DNA of 64,000 bases, from contig NC_133172.1 of assembly GCF_040802235.1 (NCBI RefSeq), forward strand, positions 63,929,613-63,993,612, given 5' to 3'. Positions 34,701 through 46,700 of this stretch are shown piece by piece (the first letter of the stretch is position 1; every line of letters starts with the position of its first letter). The notes beneath the pieces were generated by a model. That model made no database searches and had not been told where the DNA came from. It worked only from the letters and a program-made list of their open reading frames with translations. The position numbers were made by a program, and so were the translations under genes. This DNA is from Manis javanica. Its lineage: Eukaryota; Chordata; Mammalia; Pholidota; Manidae.

Positions 34701-37700
34701 GGCCCTCGCCATGGGCCCTGGGGCCTCCCACCCCAAGGTGTGGAGTAGGCCGGAGCCAGGTCAGGGGCGTTTGACCCTAAAGCTCCACCTTTCGGCCCGG
34801 TACCTGCCCGGTTTCCCAACCGCTGCCGAGAATCACGTGGGGGCCTGAGATAAGAAGTGTGGTCCCAGGACCGCCTGGGCAGTCTGATTCAGTAGGTTTG
34901 GGATAAATTCATGGATTTCCTACTTTTAACAACCCCTTGGTGACCCTTACGATTGGCCAAGTTCGGTAAGTCCTGGCCTGTGCTGAAGTCCTCTGCCTGG
35001 GCCCATGCGCTGGGTGGGACCCCTGCCCCCCGAGGTCTGACTAGGGAGGGGCAGCATTACTGATGGGACAGGAGCGTCTCTGAGGCCAGGATTCCCACCT
35101 CTGCACTGGGGTTTGTCACACGCTGGAGACCCAGCCTGGCTTGTAGTGGGCGCTCTGTATGTTGTGGGGACCTTGATTATCAGCAGCCCTCGGGGTTGGG
35201 TGCCAGGGCTGGGGACGAGCCCCAGTGAGGGATGGTGGCCCTGGCATCTCTAGGGATTCCAGACTGGTCACTCAGATCCTTGACCAAGGGCAGCACCAAG
35301 GATGAGCAAGGGGTGTGGGGAAAGTGGGTCTGTGGCACCGTTGGTGCCGGCCCGGCCTGGGGGCAGTGAGGGTGGGTGGCCTGGGAGCACTGCCCCTTAA
35401 GGGTGCCTCCCTGGATGCTTTTCTCTGCCCCTGCACCTGGCGTCTGGTGAGCTGGTTCGTTCTGGCCCTGGATGTCCTGGGATCCGCTGGTGGCTCCCAG
35501 CCAGCCATGTCCTCTGGGAAGGGACAGAAAGGCCAGCTGAGAAGGGCCCACCCCAGCCACTGCAGCCTCTGGTCTGGGCTCAGGCCCCTGCCAAGGCTCT
35601 GTGGCTTTTGCTGACCTCGTGAACTTGGGCTGGGGACACACTGGGACCCTGAACCCCCAGGCTCTGCCCGACTGGTGGGTGTGCTGGAGTGTCAGCCAAG
35701 GCCACTGGCAAAGAAGGGGACCGCCAGAGGCTCTGTGGTGGGCTGGGGGGGTGGGGCACAGGGGCCGGCTCAGGTGTGGCATCTGCTACACAGGGCAGAG
35801 TGTGACCCCAGTGTCCCTCCAAGCCTGAGGTCAAGGGGCACCTGCAGACTGCCCTGCCCCCGCCCCCCTGAGTCAGGGTGGGGCGCCTGTGAGCCGTCAC
35901 TGTGTGCTCCTCCAGTGTGGGGCTCAGGCACTGGTTCCCCTGGCCCCCCTGGGCACCCCTGTCCTCTCTGCACCAGCGCTGCCATCTGCTGGTCTGGGGG
36001 GAGCCTGGAGGCCTGGCAAGCCGACTGGTTCCTGGGATTCAGGAGGGGCAGGAAGGGCTGCAGCTTGGACATTCCCGCCCTTCTGTCCTCAGAGCCTGTG
36101 AGGACTGCTGGGGGCCGGTTGTGCACGGAGTGGGGATGGAGGGGGAACAGTGAAGGGGCAGAAAGCTGCCTCCTGGCTGTGTAGCTTGAGCAAATGGCTC
36201 AGCCTCTCTGAGCCCCAGTCTGGGGAGCTGTGAGATGAGGCGGCCACCACCCATTTCTAGAGGCTATGAGGGCTAAGAGGGGCCGGGGAGGGGGACATGG
36301 GGAGGACAGGAGAGCAGAGGAGGCCAGGAGGCCGCCCCCGAGGTCAGGAAACACGCTGCCGCCACCAGTGGTGTGCCAGGCTGGCAGGCATCCCCGTGCT
36401 GGGACACCACACTGACTTGGGAGCTGCGTGTGCCCCAGTCGGTCGTTCTGGCAAGAAGCCCCAGCTGCCCAGGCAGGCCCAGGCGCCAGCGCTGCCATCT
36501 GCTGGTCTGGGGGGAGCCTGGAGGCCTGGCAAGCCGACTGGTTCCTGGGATTCAGGAGGGGCAGGAAGGGCTGCAGCTTGGACATTCCCGCCCTTCTGTC
36601 CTCAGAGCCTGTGAGGACTGCTGGGGGCCGGTTGTGCACGGAGTGGGGATGGAGGGGGAACAGTGAAGGGGCAGAAAGCTGCCTCCTGGCTGAGCTAGCA
36701 TCTCCCTCTGGCCCCCTATAGAGCACCCTGCTGCCCCCCGAGGCCACAGCCCACCCTGTCCCCTGCCCACCCACCCATGGACGGCAGGGCCAAAGGGAGA
36801 CAGCTTTGCAGAGGTCAGCAGGACCAGGCGGATGGGGGCACCAAGGGGCAACCAGGGAGTGTGCCCCCCAGGGGCCCTGGGAGCCCACCCACCCAGAAGA
36901 GCCCCAGGGCTCGGAGACCCTGGCCAGGGCAAACAGCTCCCAGGACCATCCCCAGAGCAGAGGACTGGTGTCTGGGAAGGCGCCTGGACAGGCGTGTCCC
37001 CACTGCATGCCCCCAGCCTGCCCACCCTGGCAGAGGGCAGCTGCAAATGGACTGGGGGCACGCAGGCACGGGAGGGCACATTGCTCACATTCTCCCGCAG
37101 CCACACCCTGCTGGGTCGAGTAGGTGACCCAGTCCCTTCCCCAAACCCCCACCCCGCCACACCGGGGCTCTTACAGCCCGTATCCCAGATCAGCAGGCTC
37201 TGGGCTCTGCCCCAGTCCTGACCCAGGAGCATGAGGGGCCCCCAGAAACTCCATGTCCGGCCACCATTGCATCTGAGCCCGCACTCCGTCCAAGCAGCAC
37301 CCGGCTGAGGGGCCAGGTGCAGAGACCACCCACTGAAACCAGGGCTGTTCCCGGAAACCCCGGACGTGTTGGTGGGCTGAGGGCTGCTGCCAGCTCTGCT
37401 CTTGGCTTGCCACGTGGGACCCTTCTCTGGGCCTCAGCTTCCCCACCTGAGTGGTGGGGTCAGGCTGGCTGTGGTCACGAGGGGCCACGCCAACACTGCC
37501 GTGGCAGGTGCCCTTTCTCTGCCACGCTCCATACTGGCCCAGAGCTCAGCTGGGTGGTGACAGCCTGGCCCCCGTGCAGGTGCCCCCCTACCCCTAGGCT
37601 CCTCCCTCTGCAGCCCCACAGGCTCTGGGTGCTGCCACTTTGTGGGGCAGAGTCACCGCACGCAGGCTACATGGGTCCCCGGGTATGTGGAGAGGGAGAG

Positions 37701-40700
37701 AGGCGTGTGCCTGCGGGTTCCCAGGCTCCAGGAACTAAAGTGTTGCTGTGAGAACACCTGGTTCCCCAGCTCCCAGAGAAGAACAGCATAGGCTGGGGGG
37801 GGAGGGTGCCGTGGGGATCCTTGCCGTCCATGCCTGGCCCGGAAGCATGTGAGTCGGGGCTCCATGCCCTCCTGGCTGGCAGAGGAAGCTTGCTGCATGC
37901 CACAGGACCAGTGGGGCAGACCCTCTCTGGGCCTCTTTCCACAAAAGCACTGGCCTGGTCGACCTTGACCAGCCCTCAAGAACTGAAGCTCTGAGGTGGG
38001 CCTGGGATGGCAAGGTCACCCCCTGCCCCCAGCCGGCCAGCCGGAGCCCCTTAAGCCCCCACCTCTGACAGATATGGCCATGGGGAGGGGAGGGTCCTGC
38101 CTCTCTTGTCTGGCCACCTCCACCCCCTCACCCACACCCACGGGGATCCCTCTGAGGCCCCCAGGCCCAGCCAGTCAACAAACGTTCACCAGGGCCGGGG
38201 TGGCTCCGGTCCCTGGGCTTGGGGGGCTCCAGGATTGGGGGTGTGGTGAAGTGCCCGTGCCCTCCAGGCCTCCCCCTGCTCGCTGACCCGTGGCCTCCAC
38301 CAGGAAGGCACCCAGCCTGGGTTTCGTCCGGGCCACAGCTGTTCATGTCTGTTGCAGAGCCTGGGCCTGTTGTCAGGGGTCCCTGGGTTGAGGGAGCCCG
38401 GCATCCTGTACCCCTGGCGCCGGGGGCATGAGCAGGGCCGCGTGCGGAGGGCCTGGGTCATCCCCCCCATCAGCGTGTCTGAGAACCACAAGCGCCTCCC
38501 CTACCCTCTGGTGCAGGTGAGGGGCTGCGAGGCCACGGGGAGGCCCTGGGTGGAGCGGGGTCTGGGTTGTCCGCAGTGGGTCCCTGGAAGTGTGTGCTTC
38601 AAGGTGGCGACATCCATGGGGCCACGGCTGAGCCACCCCACCCTGGCTGGGGGAGGGGTGGGGCTGCAGAGAGGGGAACCCCTACCCTGGGAGCGCCTCC
38701 CCCAGCCGGCCTCCTGCCTGGCAGATCAAGTCGGACAAGCAGCAGATGGGCAGCGTCATCTACAGCATCCAGGGACCCGGTGTGGACGAGGAGCCCCGGG
38801 GCATCTTCTCCATTGACAAGTTCACGGGGAAGGTGTCCCTGAACGCCGTGCTGGACCGGGAGAAGACCGATCGCTTCAGGGTGGGCCCCACTTGGGGAGG
38901 GCTGGGGGGCCGCTTCTCCAGCAGGACCCCGGCTCTCTCACAGTGAGGGAGGGGGTGGGTTTGGGACCACGACAGGTGTTTTGTGTTATATTCCCATTTA
39001 ACAGAGGGCGTGAGCACGCAGGGCCCGGGAGGAGGGGCTTGGTCCTGCAGCAGGCCGGTGCTTTTGTGCGGCCGCCTTCCCAGGAAAGGCCGGGGCTCTC
39101 GATGCCTATGGATTCCCGGGCCGGCTCCGTCCGGCCAGGATGGGGTACAGTGCTGAGCTCGTAGTGTAGTGACACTTCCCCAGGGCCCCTTCATTCTCAG
39201 GGGCGGATTGAGGGGGGGTGAGGTCGCCAGGTAGGCAGAGGCTGAAGAAGAGGGCCCTGAGCCCCCCCGAGCGATGGGCCCCCCCAGCCCAGCCTCCCCG
39301 GAACATCCCTCTGAACTTGCCCCAGGGAGGGAGGCTGCGCCTCTGCCCGTCTCTGCCCCATCTTCCTTCAGATTTAAGAATGAGCTCTTGTTTCCCTCAC
39401 AGGAAGTCATTCGAGAGCTTGTTTTTACCTGGAAATTACATCACCCATCCTCCAAAAGGATTGGAGGCAGTTAACGTAAAATTTCGTGCCCCTAGAGGCA
39501 TTAGAAACCTTTGCGAGGAGCCGGAACCATCAGAGGGAAGGAGAGAGCAGGGCCTCCAGACAGACCCAAAGGCAGCCATGGGCTGCTGGCAGCCGAGGGG
39601 AGGGGCCTTGGGGGGCGCCCCACCTGCTAAGAGAGGGGCTTGCAGCGAGGGAGGGCGCGTTGGCACATGGGCCCCACCCTTGCGCTGGTTGTCACCTGCC
39701 TAAGTCGGTGTCTCCAGCAGGACCCAAATCGGCCCTTGCTGGCCCTTCTCGTGGGCCTGGTGGCAGCCACTGGCATTTGAGGGCCCCAGAGCCAGCCCTT
39801 GCTCTCTGTCTGACTAGCTGAGGGCCTTCGCCCTGGACCTGGGAGGGTCCACCCTGGAGGAGCCCACGGACCTGGAGATCGTGGTCGTGGATCAGAACGA
39901 CAACAGGCCAGTCTTCCTGCAGGAGGTGTTCACCGGCCTGGTGCCGGAGGGCGCCGCCCCAGGTGAGTCGCGGGGAGCGCCAGCCGGGGCCCTGGGTGGG
40001 TCAGACGTCTGCGGTATCCCTTCTGCAAGAATTTCAGAAAAGGTGAATAAAAAGCTTCCAGGCAGGAGGAATGTCTGCCGCTAAGTCACTTCCCACCTCA
40101 GGAAGGACGGCGGACCTGGGACCCTCTGAAGCGCAGCCCTGGGGCCGTGGGGGCCCAGCTTGGGGGTGGCCGCTCCGTGGAGGTGAGATTCACGTGACAT
40201 AAAGGCCACCAGTTTAAACTAAACACTCAGTGGCTTTTAGCACGTTGACAGCGTCGTGCAGCCCCCACTGCTGTCTGGTTCCAGAATATTCCCTTCCCCC
40301 CAAACAGAGACTGTCTCCTTGCTTCTCAGCTCCACGTTCTGCTTGCAAACAAAACCCAACCCTCCATCCTTCATGGGTCCCAACGAGATGGACTCACCTG
40401 CCCGTCCTGTTCCAGGGCAGTGTGGGCCTCTCCTTGTCGCCCCTCCCGGCCCCAGGGCTCCGGGTGCGACCCCTCGAGCTGTGCGCTCCAGGCGTTGGGG
40501 AGCGTGGATCCCGGCTGGGGTCTCCCCTGACCCTGCTCGCGTGCACTGTATTTCACCGCAGGTTTTGTTTTTCAAGACTTAAAAATGACAGTATTTTTCT
40601 CCTTTTAACTTTCTACTGTGACATAATTTTAGACTGACACAGAAGAGTTGCGGAGAACGCGTGTGCGAGAACGCGTGTGCACGCACAGGGAGGCGGTGTT

Positions 40701-43700
40701 CTGTCACGGTCGCTTTAAGCTTTTCCCGCTTTCTCCTCCCCACTTCCTGGACCACTCGCTGCAGACCCGAGGCCTGCTAATAACGGAGCCTCCGTATAAT
40801 CATCAACATCATGAGATGTCTCACCTGCAGGCTGAATTCCATTGCAGTCAGCCCAACAGTGCCTTTATAGCAGAAGAAATCCCTGCCCCTTTCTCAGGTC
40901 CGGTCTGTCTCCTGGATTCCCCATCTGCCCATGCGCGCTGCCCACCTTTTCCATTAGGAATTTCCACGCACTGACCCCAGTTCTTTCAGAATTCTGTTGG
41001 ATAAAAGCCCCGGTGTTTGCTCAGATGCAGATCTTGTTCTGTGGATTGTTGGACCACTGAAGGTGGATTTTCCCCCCTCTTGCTGTTCTGATATGAAAGG
41101 AGAGATGGAGGGAATGGGGGTGGGTAGCTGTGCATCAGCCAGGTGGTGGATGGCTTGTGGGGACAGCCTCATCTGTGGCCGGGCCGGCCCGGCCCGGTCT
41201 CTGCTGATGCTCAGCTTTCTGGGGCTCCTCCCGGTGTTTCTGCTACACATCAGGCTTCAGGAGGCCCTGCCTGCCACGCACAGAGGGGGCTCTGCACACA
41301 CCTGACCCCTCCCGGGGTGACTGCAATTGCACAGGACCAGGCGAGCTCCTGGTGGGGAGAGGCCTCGGCTGCAGGTGGTCTCTACGTCCCTGAGCCCCTG
41401 GGGCAGGGCTCTTTCAGGGTTCCTGCCTGCCTCCCAAAGGCCTCTTCCTGTGGCTCAGGGCAGGGCAGCACGCAGGCGGGCTGTCCCCTCCCCAGCAGTG
41501 CCCCTGCCTCCTGGTGCACCCATGGGCTTCCCCGATTCTGCTGCTCACCCCAGACCTAGGCAGACCCTGCAGGCCCGAGCCGCAGGGCCCTTCCAGGCCA
41601 CCTCCTGCCCAGCCTCTCTCGCGAGCACTCGGGCCAGTGGAGAGGAGCTGCCGACAGGCACCGACCTCCTTGTGTCGAGGCCGCTCTGAGCTGCCCTGCT
41701 TGCCCACGCCCAGTCCCACCTCCTCCCTGTGGAGGGCAGGTCACGTCCTGGATGCCAGCTTACCAGGTTGCCTGTGCCTCCACCAGTCTGGCAAGCACAG
41801 AATAAGCATGACTTTGTGGATCGGCCCCTTGCTCTTGTCATCAGGGTGTGACTGACGCTCCGCCTTGGAAGCAGCAGGGCCGCCTCACTGTCCCCACATC
41901 CAGAACAGCAGCTCAGCCACTAGGTCTTCATGACAGACATGGTTTCTCAGATTGCTCTTACGTGGTAAGACACATACCCCATGAAAGTCACCGTCCTGCC
42001 CATCTCCAAGTGTACAGGGCAGCCTAGTAAACCGTTCATGATGCGTAGCCATCACACCGTCCACCCCGGCTCCTGCCATCGGCCCCAACTGAACGTCTGT
42101 CCCTGTCAGACACTCCCCACCCCTCCCCCAGGCCTGGCACCCACCACTCTCCTTTCTGACTATGTTTCTGGTGACTCTAGGGACCTCATGTAAGTAGAAT
42201 CACACAGGATGTATCCTGTGCCTGGCTGTCCACTCAGCATCCTGTCCATGCCATGGCACATGTCAGGATCTCTTCCTGTGCCCAGCAGGGCAACACTCCG
42301 GTGTCTGGACAGACCACGTTTTATTTATCCATCGTCTGTCAGTGGACACTTGGGCTGCTTCCACATTTTATCTGTTGTGACTAGTGCTGCTGTAAACATG
42401 GGTGTGCAAATCTCTTCCAGACCCTTTCAGATCCTTAGGGTGGACACCTGGGGATGGGGTGGCTTGGTCCCGTGATCGGCTCTGTGTCTGATTTCTTGAA
42501 TAATTGCCGCATGGTTCTCCACAGCAGCCACACTGCTGCTGTCCACACGGGCTCCAGCCACTCCACGTCCTTGTCAGCCCTCCAGACAGGAGGTGTCTGT
42601 TGGGTGTGAGGTGGTGTCCTGTAGCTTTGATCTGCATGGCCGCAGGTATCTTCTCCCGTTCTGTGGGGGCCTCTCCACTCTGCAGATGTTGTCTTTTGAT
42701 GGAGGACACTTAAGAATTTTCACAAAGTCCCACCTATTTTTCCTCTTCCTGCCTGTTCCTCTGGCGTCGTATCTAAGAAGTCATCGTGAGATCTGGTGGT
42801 GCAAAACTTTTGCCTTGGTGTTTTCTTCTAAGAGTTCTAGGGTTTCAGGTCTTATGTTTAGGTCTTTGATCCGTTTTGAGTTAATTTCTGTATGTGGTTT
42901 TCAGTAAGAGGCCAGCTTCATTCTTTTGCATGTAGATACTCAGTTTTCTGAGCACCATTTGTTGAAGAGACTGCCCTCTCCCTGCTGAATGGGGCTGGCA
43001 CCCTGTGGGAAATCATGGGACCACAGATGTGAGGGCCCTGTAGTCGGTCCCGCTGGTCTGCACGTCTGTGTGGTGGCCGAAACACACTCTTTTGATTACT
43101 GTACCTTTGGAGTAAGTTTTGAAATCAGGAAGTGTGAGCCCTCCAGCTTTGTTCTTTTTCAACATTGTTTTGACTATTCAGAGTCCCTTGAGATTTTATA
43201 CGAATTTTAAAATGGTTTTTCTATTTATGCAAAAAAAAGTCCTTGGGTTTTTTGATAGGGATTGTGTTGAATCTGTAGATCGCTTTGGGTGGGGCTGACA
43301 TCTAACACTAGGCCTTCCGGTCCATGAACGTGGGACGTGTGTCCATGAACACGGGACGTGTGTCCATGCATTTGTCTCTGACATCAAGCCCTTCTTTGTA
43401 GTTCGGTTGCACAAGCCTGTCGCTTCCTTAGTCACGACACTGACATTCTGAAGCATCTAAGCAGTTATTTTGAAGATTTGCCTCCGAATGCGGGTTTGTG
43501 TGATTGGGTTCAGCTTTGCCTCATGTCAGGAAGCACGTGGCCTGTTCTAGAAGCATGGGCTTTAACCCTCTGGTTAAGGGGTGTCTGCCCGGCTTCTCCA
43601 CTTGACTCTTCCTGAACCAGTTATTAGGCTGATGGTGGGGGCTTTCTGACCCACCAGTCCCCGAGTTTACCAGCGGGCTTCCTCGTCCATGTGGGACTTT

Positions 43701-46700
43701 CCCTTGCTCTGGTGTGTGTGTGTGTGTGTGTGTGTATTTTGTTCGCCTGTATTAGTCTGCACTAATGAGTCACATCATTCAATGGTTTATAATTCTTTAC
43801 AACCATTATTTTGATGCTCAGATAGTCCTGGATCTGGCAGACAGGAGGCTCATCAAACTGGCACCTGTCTGCCTTTTTAGCAAGCAACTGGGAAATATGC
43901 TTACCTATATGCAAGCGTGTGTATATGAGTGTGCACACACGTTTATATGTATGTGTTGTGTATACATGTGTGTTTGTATATTGTGTGTCATACACGTGTG
44001 TCATTCACACATGTACTTATATGACTCTGTCTTCGTTGCACATCACAAGTCCTTGCTGGCACCCTCACTGCCGATCCCACTCTGTGGGGTCCCTCCTGGC
44101 CGCCTCTGTGACGGTGAGAAGCCTGGCCCCCTCACCCCCGCGTCTGCTCCCCTGCTCCGTCCTAGGAAGCACGGAAGGTGCTTTGGGAGTTGCTCCCCTG
44201 TGCTGGTGGGAAGGATGCCCTCTGAAAGCACCCTTCTGCTTTACCCTGGGGTCTAGTGTGGCCAGAAGCCCCTGGTTAGCAGACACAGCACAAGCCTGCA
44301 CCCTTCTGGGGCTGGGCTGGTGGCAGACTTCATTAACACTGACTGGACACCAGCGTGACCCTCAGGCTGACCGCTCAGTGCCGAGGGGGTGGCTGGGAGG
44401 AGCCTGTCACCATGAGGCCCAGCTGCCTATCCACCTCAGTGGTTCAGCTTGTGGTGCCGTAGAGCTGGGGGGTCCGGCCTCAGTCTCACTTGGTGGAAAC
44501 TGTGGACAGACTCTGGGAGTCCCCAGGGTCCCTGTTTAAGCCTCTCTCCCCTAAGATTGGGAGTGCTTGTCCAGCCTGGCTGCTTCTCTCTGCAAGGGTG
44601 CTGAGGACAGCGTGCAGGTCACCCTCTGTCTCCCCTGGCTTTTCCAGCTGGCTGGCCTGGCCTGACTCAGGGCCTTCAGCGCCTGCTGGGCTGTCCCAGT
44701 GTCTGGTGGGAGATGCAGGCATTGGCTCCTGCTCAGACTGCATATCAGGCACTCCTGCCCCCCACCTGCAGCACAGGGCGCAAGGCTTGACACTCAAGCT
44801 TGCACGGGCCAAACGGAGTGCCCTGGGAGCGGTTCAGCGTGTCCCACAGCTCTGGTTCAGCACCTGTGGGTGTCGCCCCAATACGTCCCCATCCTTCTCA
44901 GGCACCTATGTGACCAGGGCTGAGGCCACGGACGCTGATGAGCCAGAAACGGACAACTCGGCCCTGCGGTACTCCATCCTGGAGCAAGGCCACCCCCAGC
45001 TCTTCAGCATCGATGAGCACTCGGGGGAGATTCGCACCGTGCAAGTGGGCCTGGACCGTGAGGTGAGGCCCCGCCGCTCGCTGGGAGGGCAGGGACCAGG
45101 ACACCAGTGTCACATCAGCACGTCCTGGCCACCTTGCTGGCATGCTCAGCCCCACGAGGTTCTCGTTTCAAGCTGGGCCCTGGGCCCTGGCCTTGCCCAC
45201 CGCACGCAGTGCCCCCAACAGTTGGAGGGAGTCCCCAGTTGCTGCAGACACTCCTGGTGGCTCTGGGGCAGGGCCCAGACTCAGCTTGGGATGCGCGTGC
45301 CTCGAGCCCGGGTGTGGCGCTAGGTCAAAAAGATGGCGTGAGCAGCTCTCAGCCCGCGCGAGGCCTGGCAGGTCGGCAGTGTGTTTGCTGCCACCCCCAG
45401 AGCATCTGGACTCCCCCACCCAGGGCAGGGCCACCCAGGCGGCCCCCCACCTCTTGGGTTCTGTGACGGCCACTCGTGCTGGAGTGACCGCTGCCCTCTG
45501 TCCGTCCGTGCACACTCTTCCTCTGCTGGGACCCATGCTGCCCCTCACTGCTGGGCTTCTGTGCAGCCTCTGCCCCACCCCAGGAAGCCCTCCTTGGCTT
45601 TCCTGTGGCCACCCCATAGCTCTGTCCAGCCCCTCGGTCTCCCTTCTGGGGTGGAGCGCAGCTGCCAGGCAGGGACCCAGCTCCTCGGTGCCCCTCAGAA
45701 CCCAGCACACAATGGATGCCCATTCGAGCCGATCCATTCGGCTGCTGACCTCTTGCCTTCTGACGGGTGGGAGCAGAGTCTTGGGTTAACAGCTGTGCTG
45801 TCGGACCCCCAGAGGCCATGCAGGACTTAGCTCTGGGCTTAGGCAGGCAAGGTGCTTGGAGCCACCTCCCACGTGAGGGCTGAGGCTGTGGTGTCCGCTC
45901 CTTGTCCCGACCCCAGGCGCTAAGGTGGCCCCCCAGGCCTCCTGACCCGGCCCCTGTCACTGTGCCCCAGGTGGTCGCCGTGTACAATCTGACCCTGCAG
46001 GTGGCAGACATGTCTGGAGACGGCCTCACAGCCACCGCTTCAGCCATCATCACCCTTGAGGATGTCAATGACAACGCCCCCGGGTTCACCAGGGACGAGG
46101 TACCACCACTGCCCCCACCCCACTGGCCCTTGCTTGGGGCTGCCCCACCCTCCTCGGACTCCTGGCGGGACAGAGGGCTTCTTGGGGGTAGGAGGCAGGT
46201 GCTCTAGAGGGGTAGTGCAGAAACCCAAGTTGGAGGCCAGCAGAGGCAGGGGTTTGCAAGCACATGGGTGCAGTCAGGGCAGCAGGGGTGGACCCCACCC
46301 AGCAGCAGCCCTGGGACCGCTCTGCAGCCAGGGGTGGCCCCTGCTGTGGGGAGAGAGCAGGGGGGTGTCCCCACAGGGACCATCTCCGCATCCCCGATGA
46401 CCCTGGTGGGTAACCAGGGCTGGGGCCCTGCAGTTCTTCATGGAGGCCACAGAGATGGTCAGCGGAGTGGACGTGGGGCGGCTCGAGGTGGACGACAGGG
46501 ACCTGCCTGGCTCCCCGAACTGGGCAGCCAGGTTCACCATCCTGGAGGGTGACCCCGATGGGCAGTTTGCTGTCCGCACAGACCCCAAGACCAACGAGGG
46601 CGTGCTGTCCCTCGTGAAGGTGAGCCGGGCACAAGGGCTGCCCCAGCTGGGGTCCACTGTCAGGGCCGAGCTGGGGAGGGTGCATCTCCTCACATGCCAG

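Larger units (their letters stand above)
31705..38357. other. CDH15: CDH15 intron 1
   Basis: A 6.65-kb GC-rich intron. It contains two pairs of internal direct duplications (32209-32347 with 33715-33853; 35973-36179 with 36486-36692), a MIR SINE at 36165-36270 and a diverged repeat near 34825-34910. Long open frames around 33700-34850 on both strands are GC artefacts without exon signals. Confidence 0.85.
39963..44901. other. CDH15: CDH15 intron 4
   Basis: 4.9-kb intron. Old L1 sequence lies at about 40170-41120 and a longer antisense L1 at 41930-43470. A (TG)n tract lies at 43711-43735, and a TG-rich patch at 43910-44030. The 44.0-44.9 kb part is unique GC-rich sequence without a recognised feature. 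Confidence 0.8.

Noticed and set aside
33673..34848. 391-codon + strand open frame and an overlapping 336-codon - strand frame in CDH15 intron 1
   Set aside because: Both lie in GC-rich intron sequence, overlap each other, resemble no family, and the + frame includes one copy of a duplicated intron segment. This is the usual stop-poor GC artefact.
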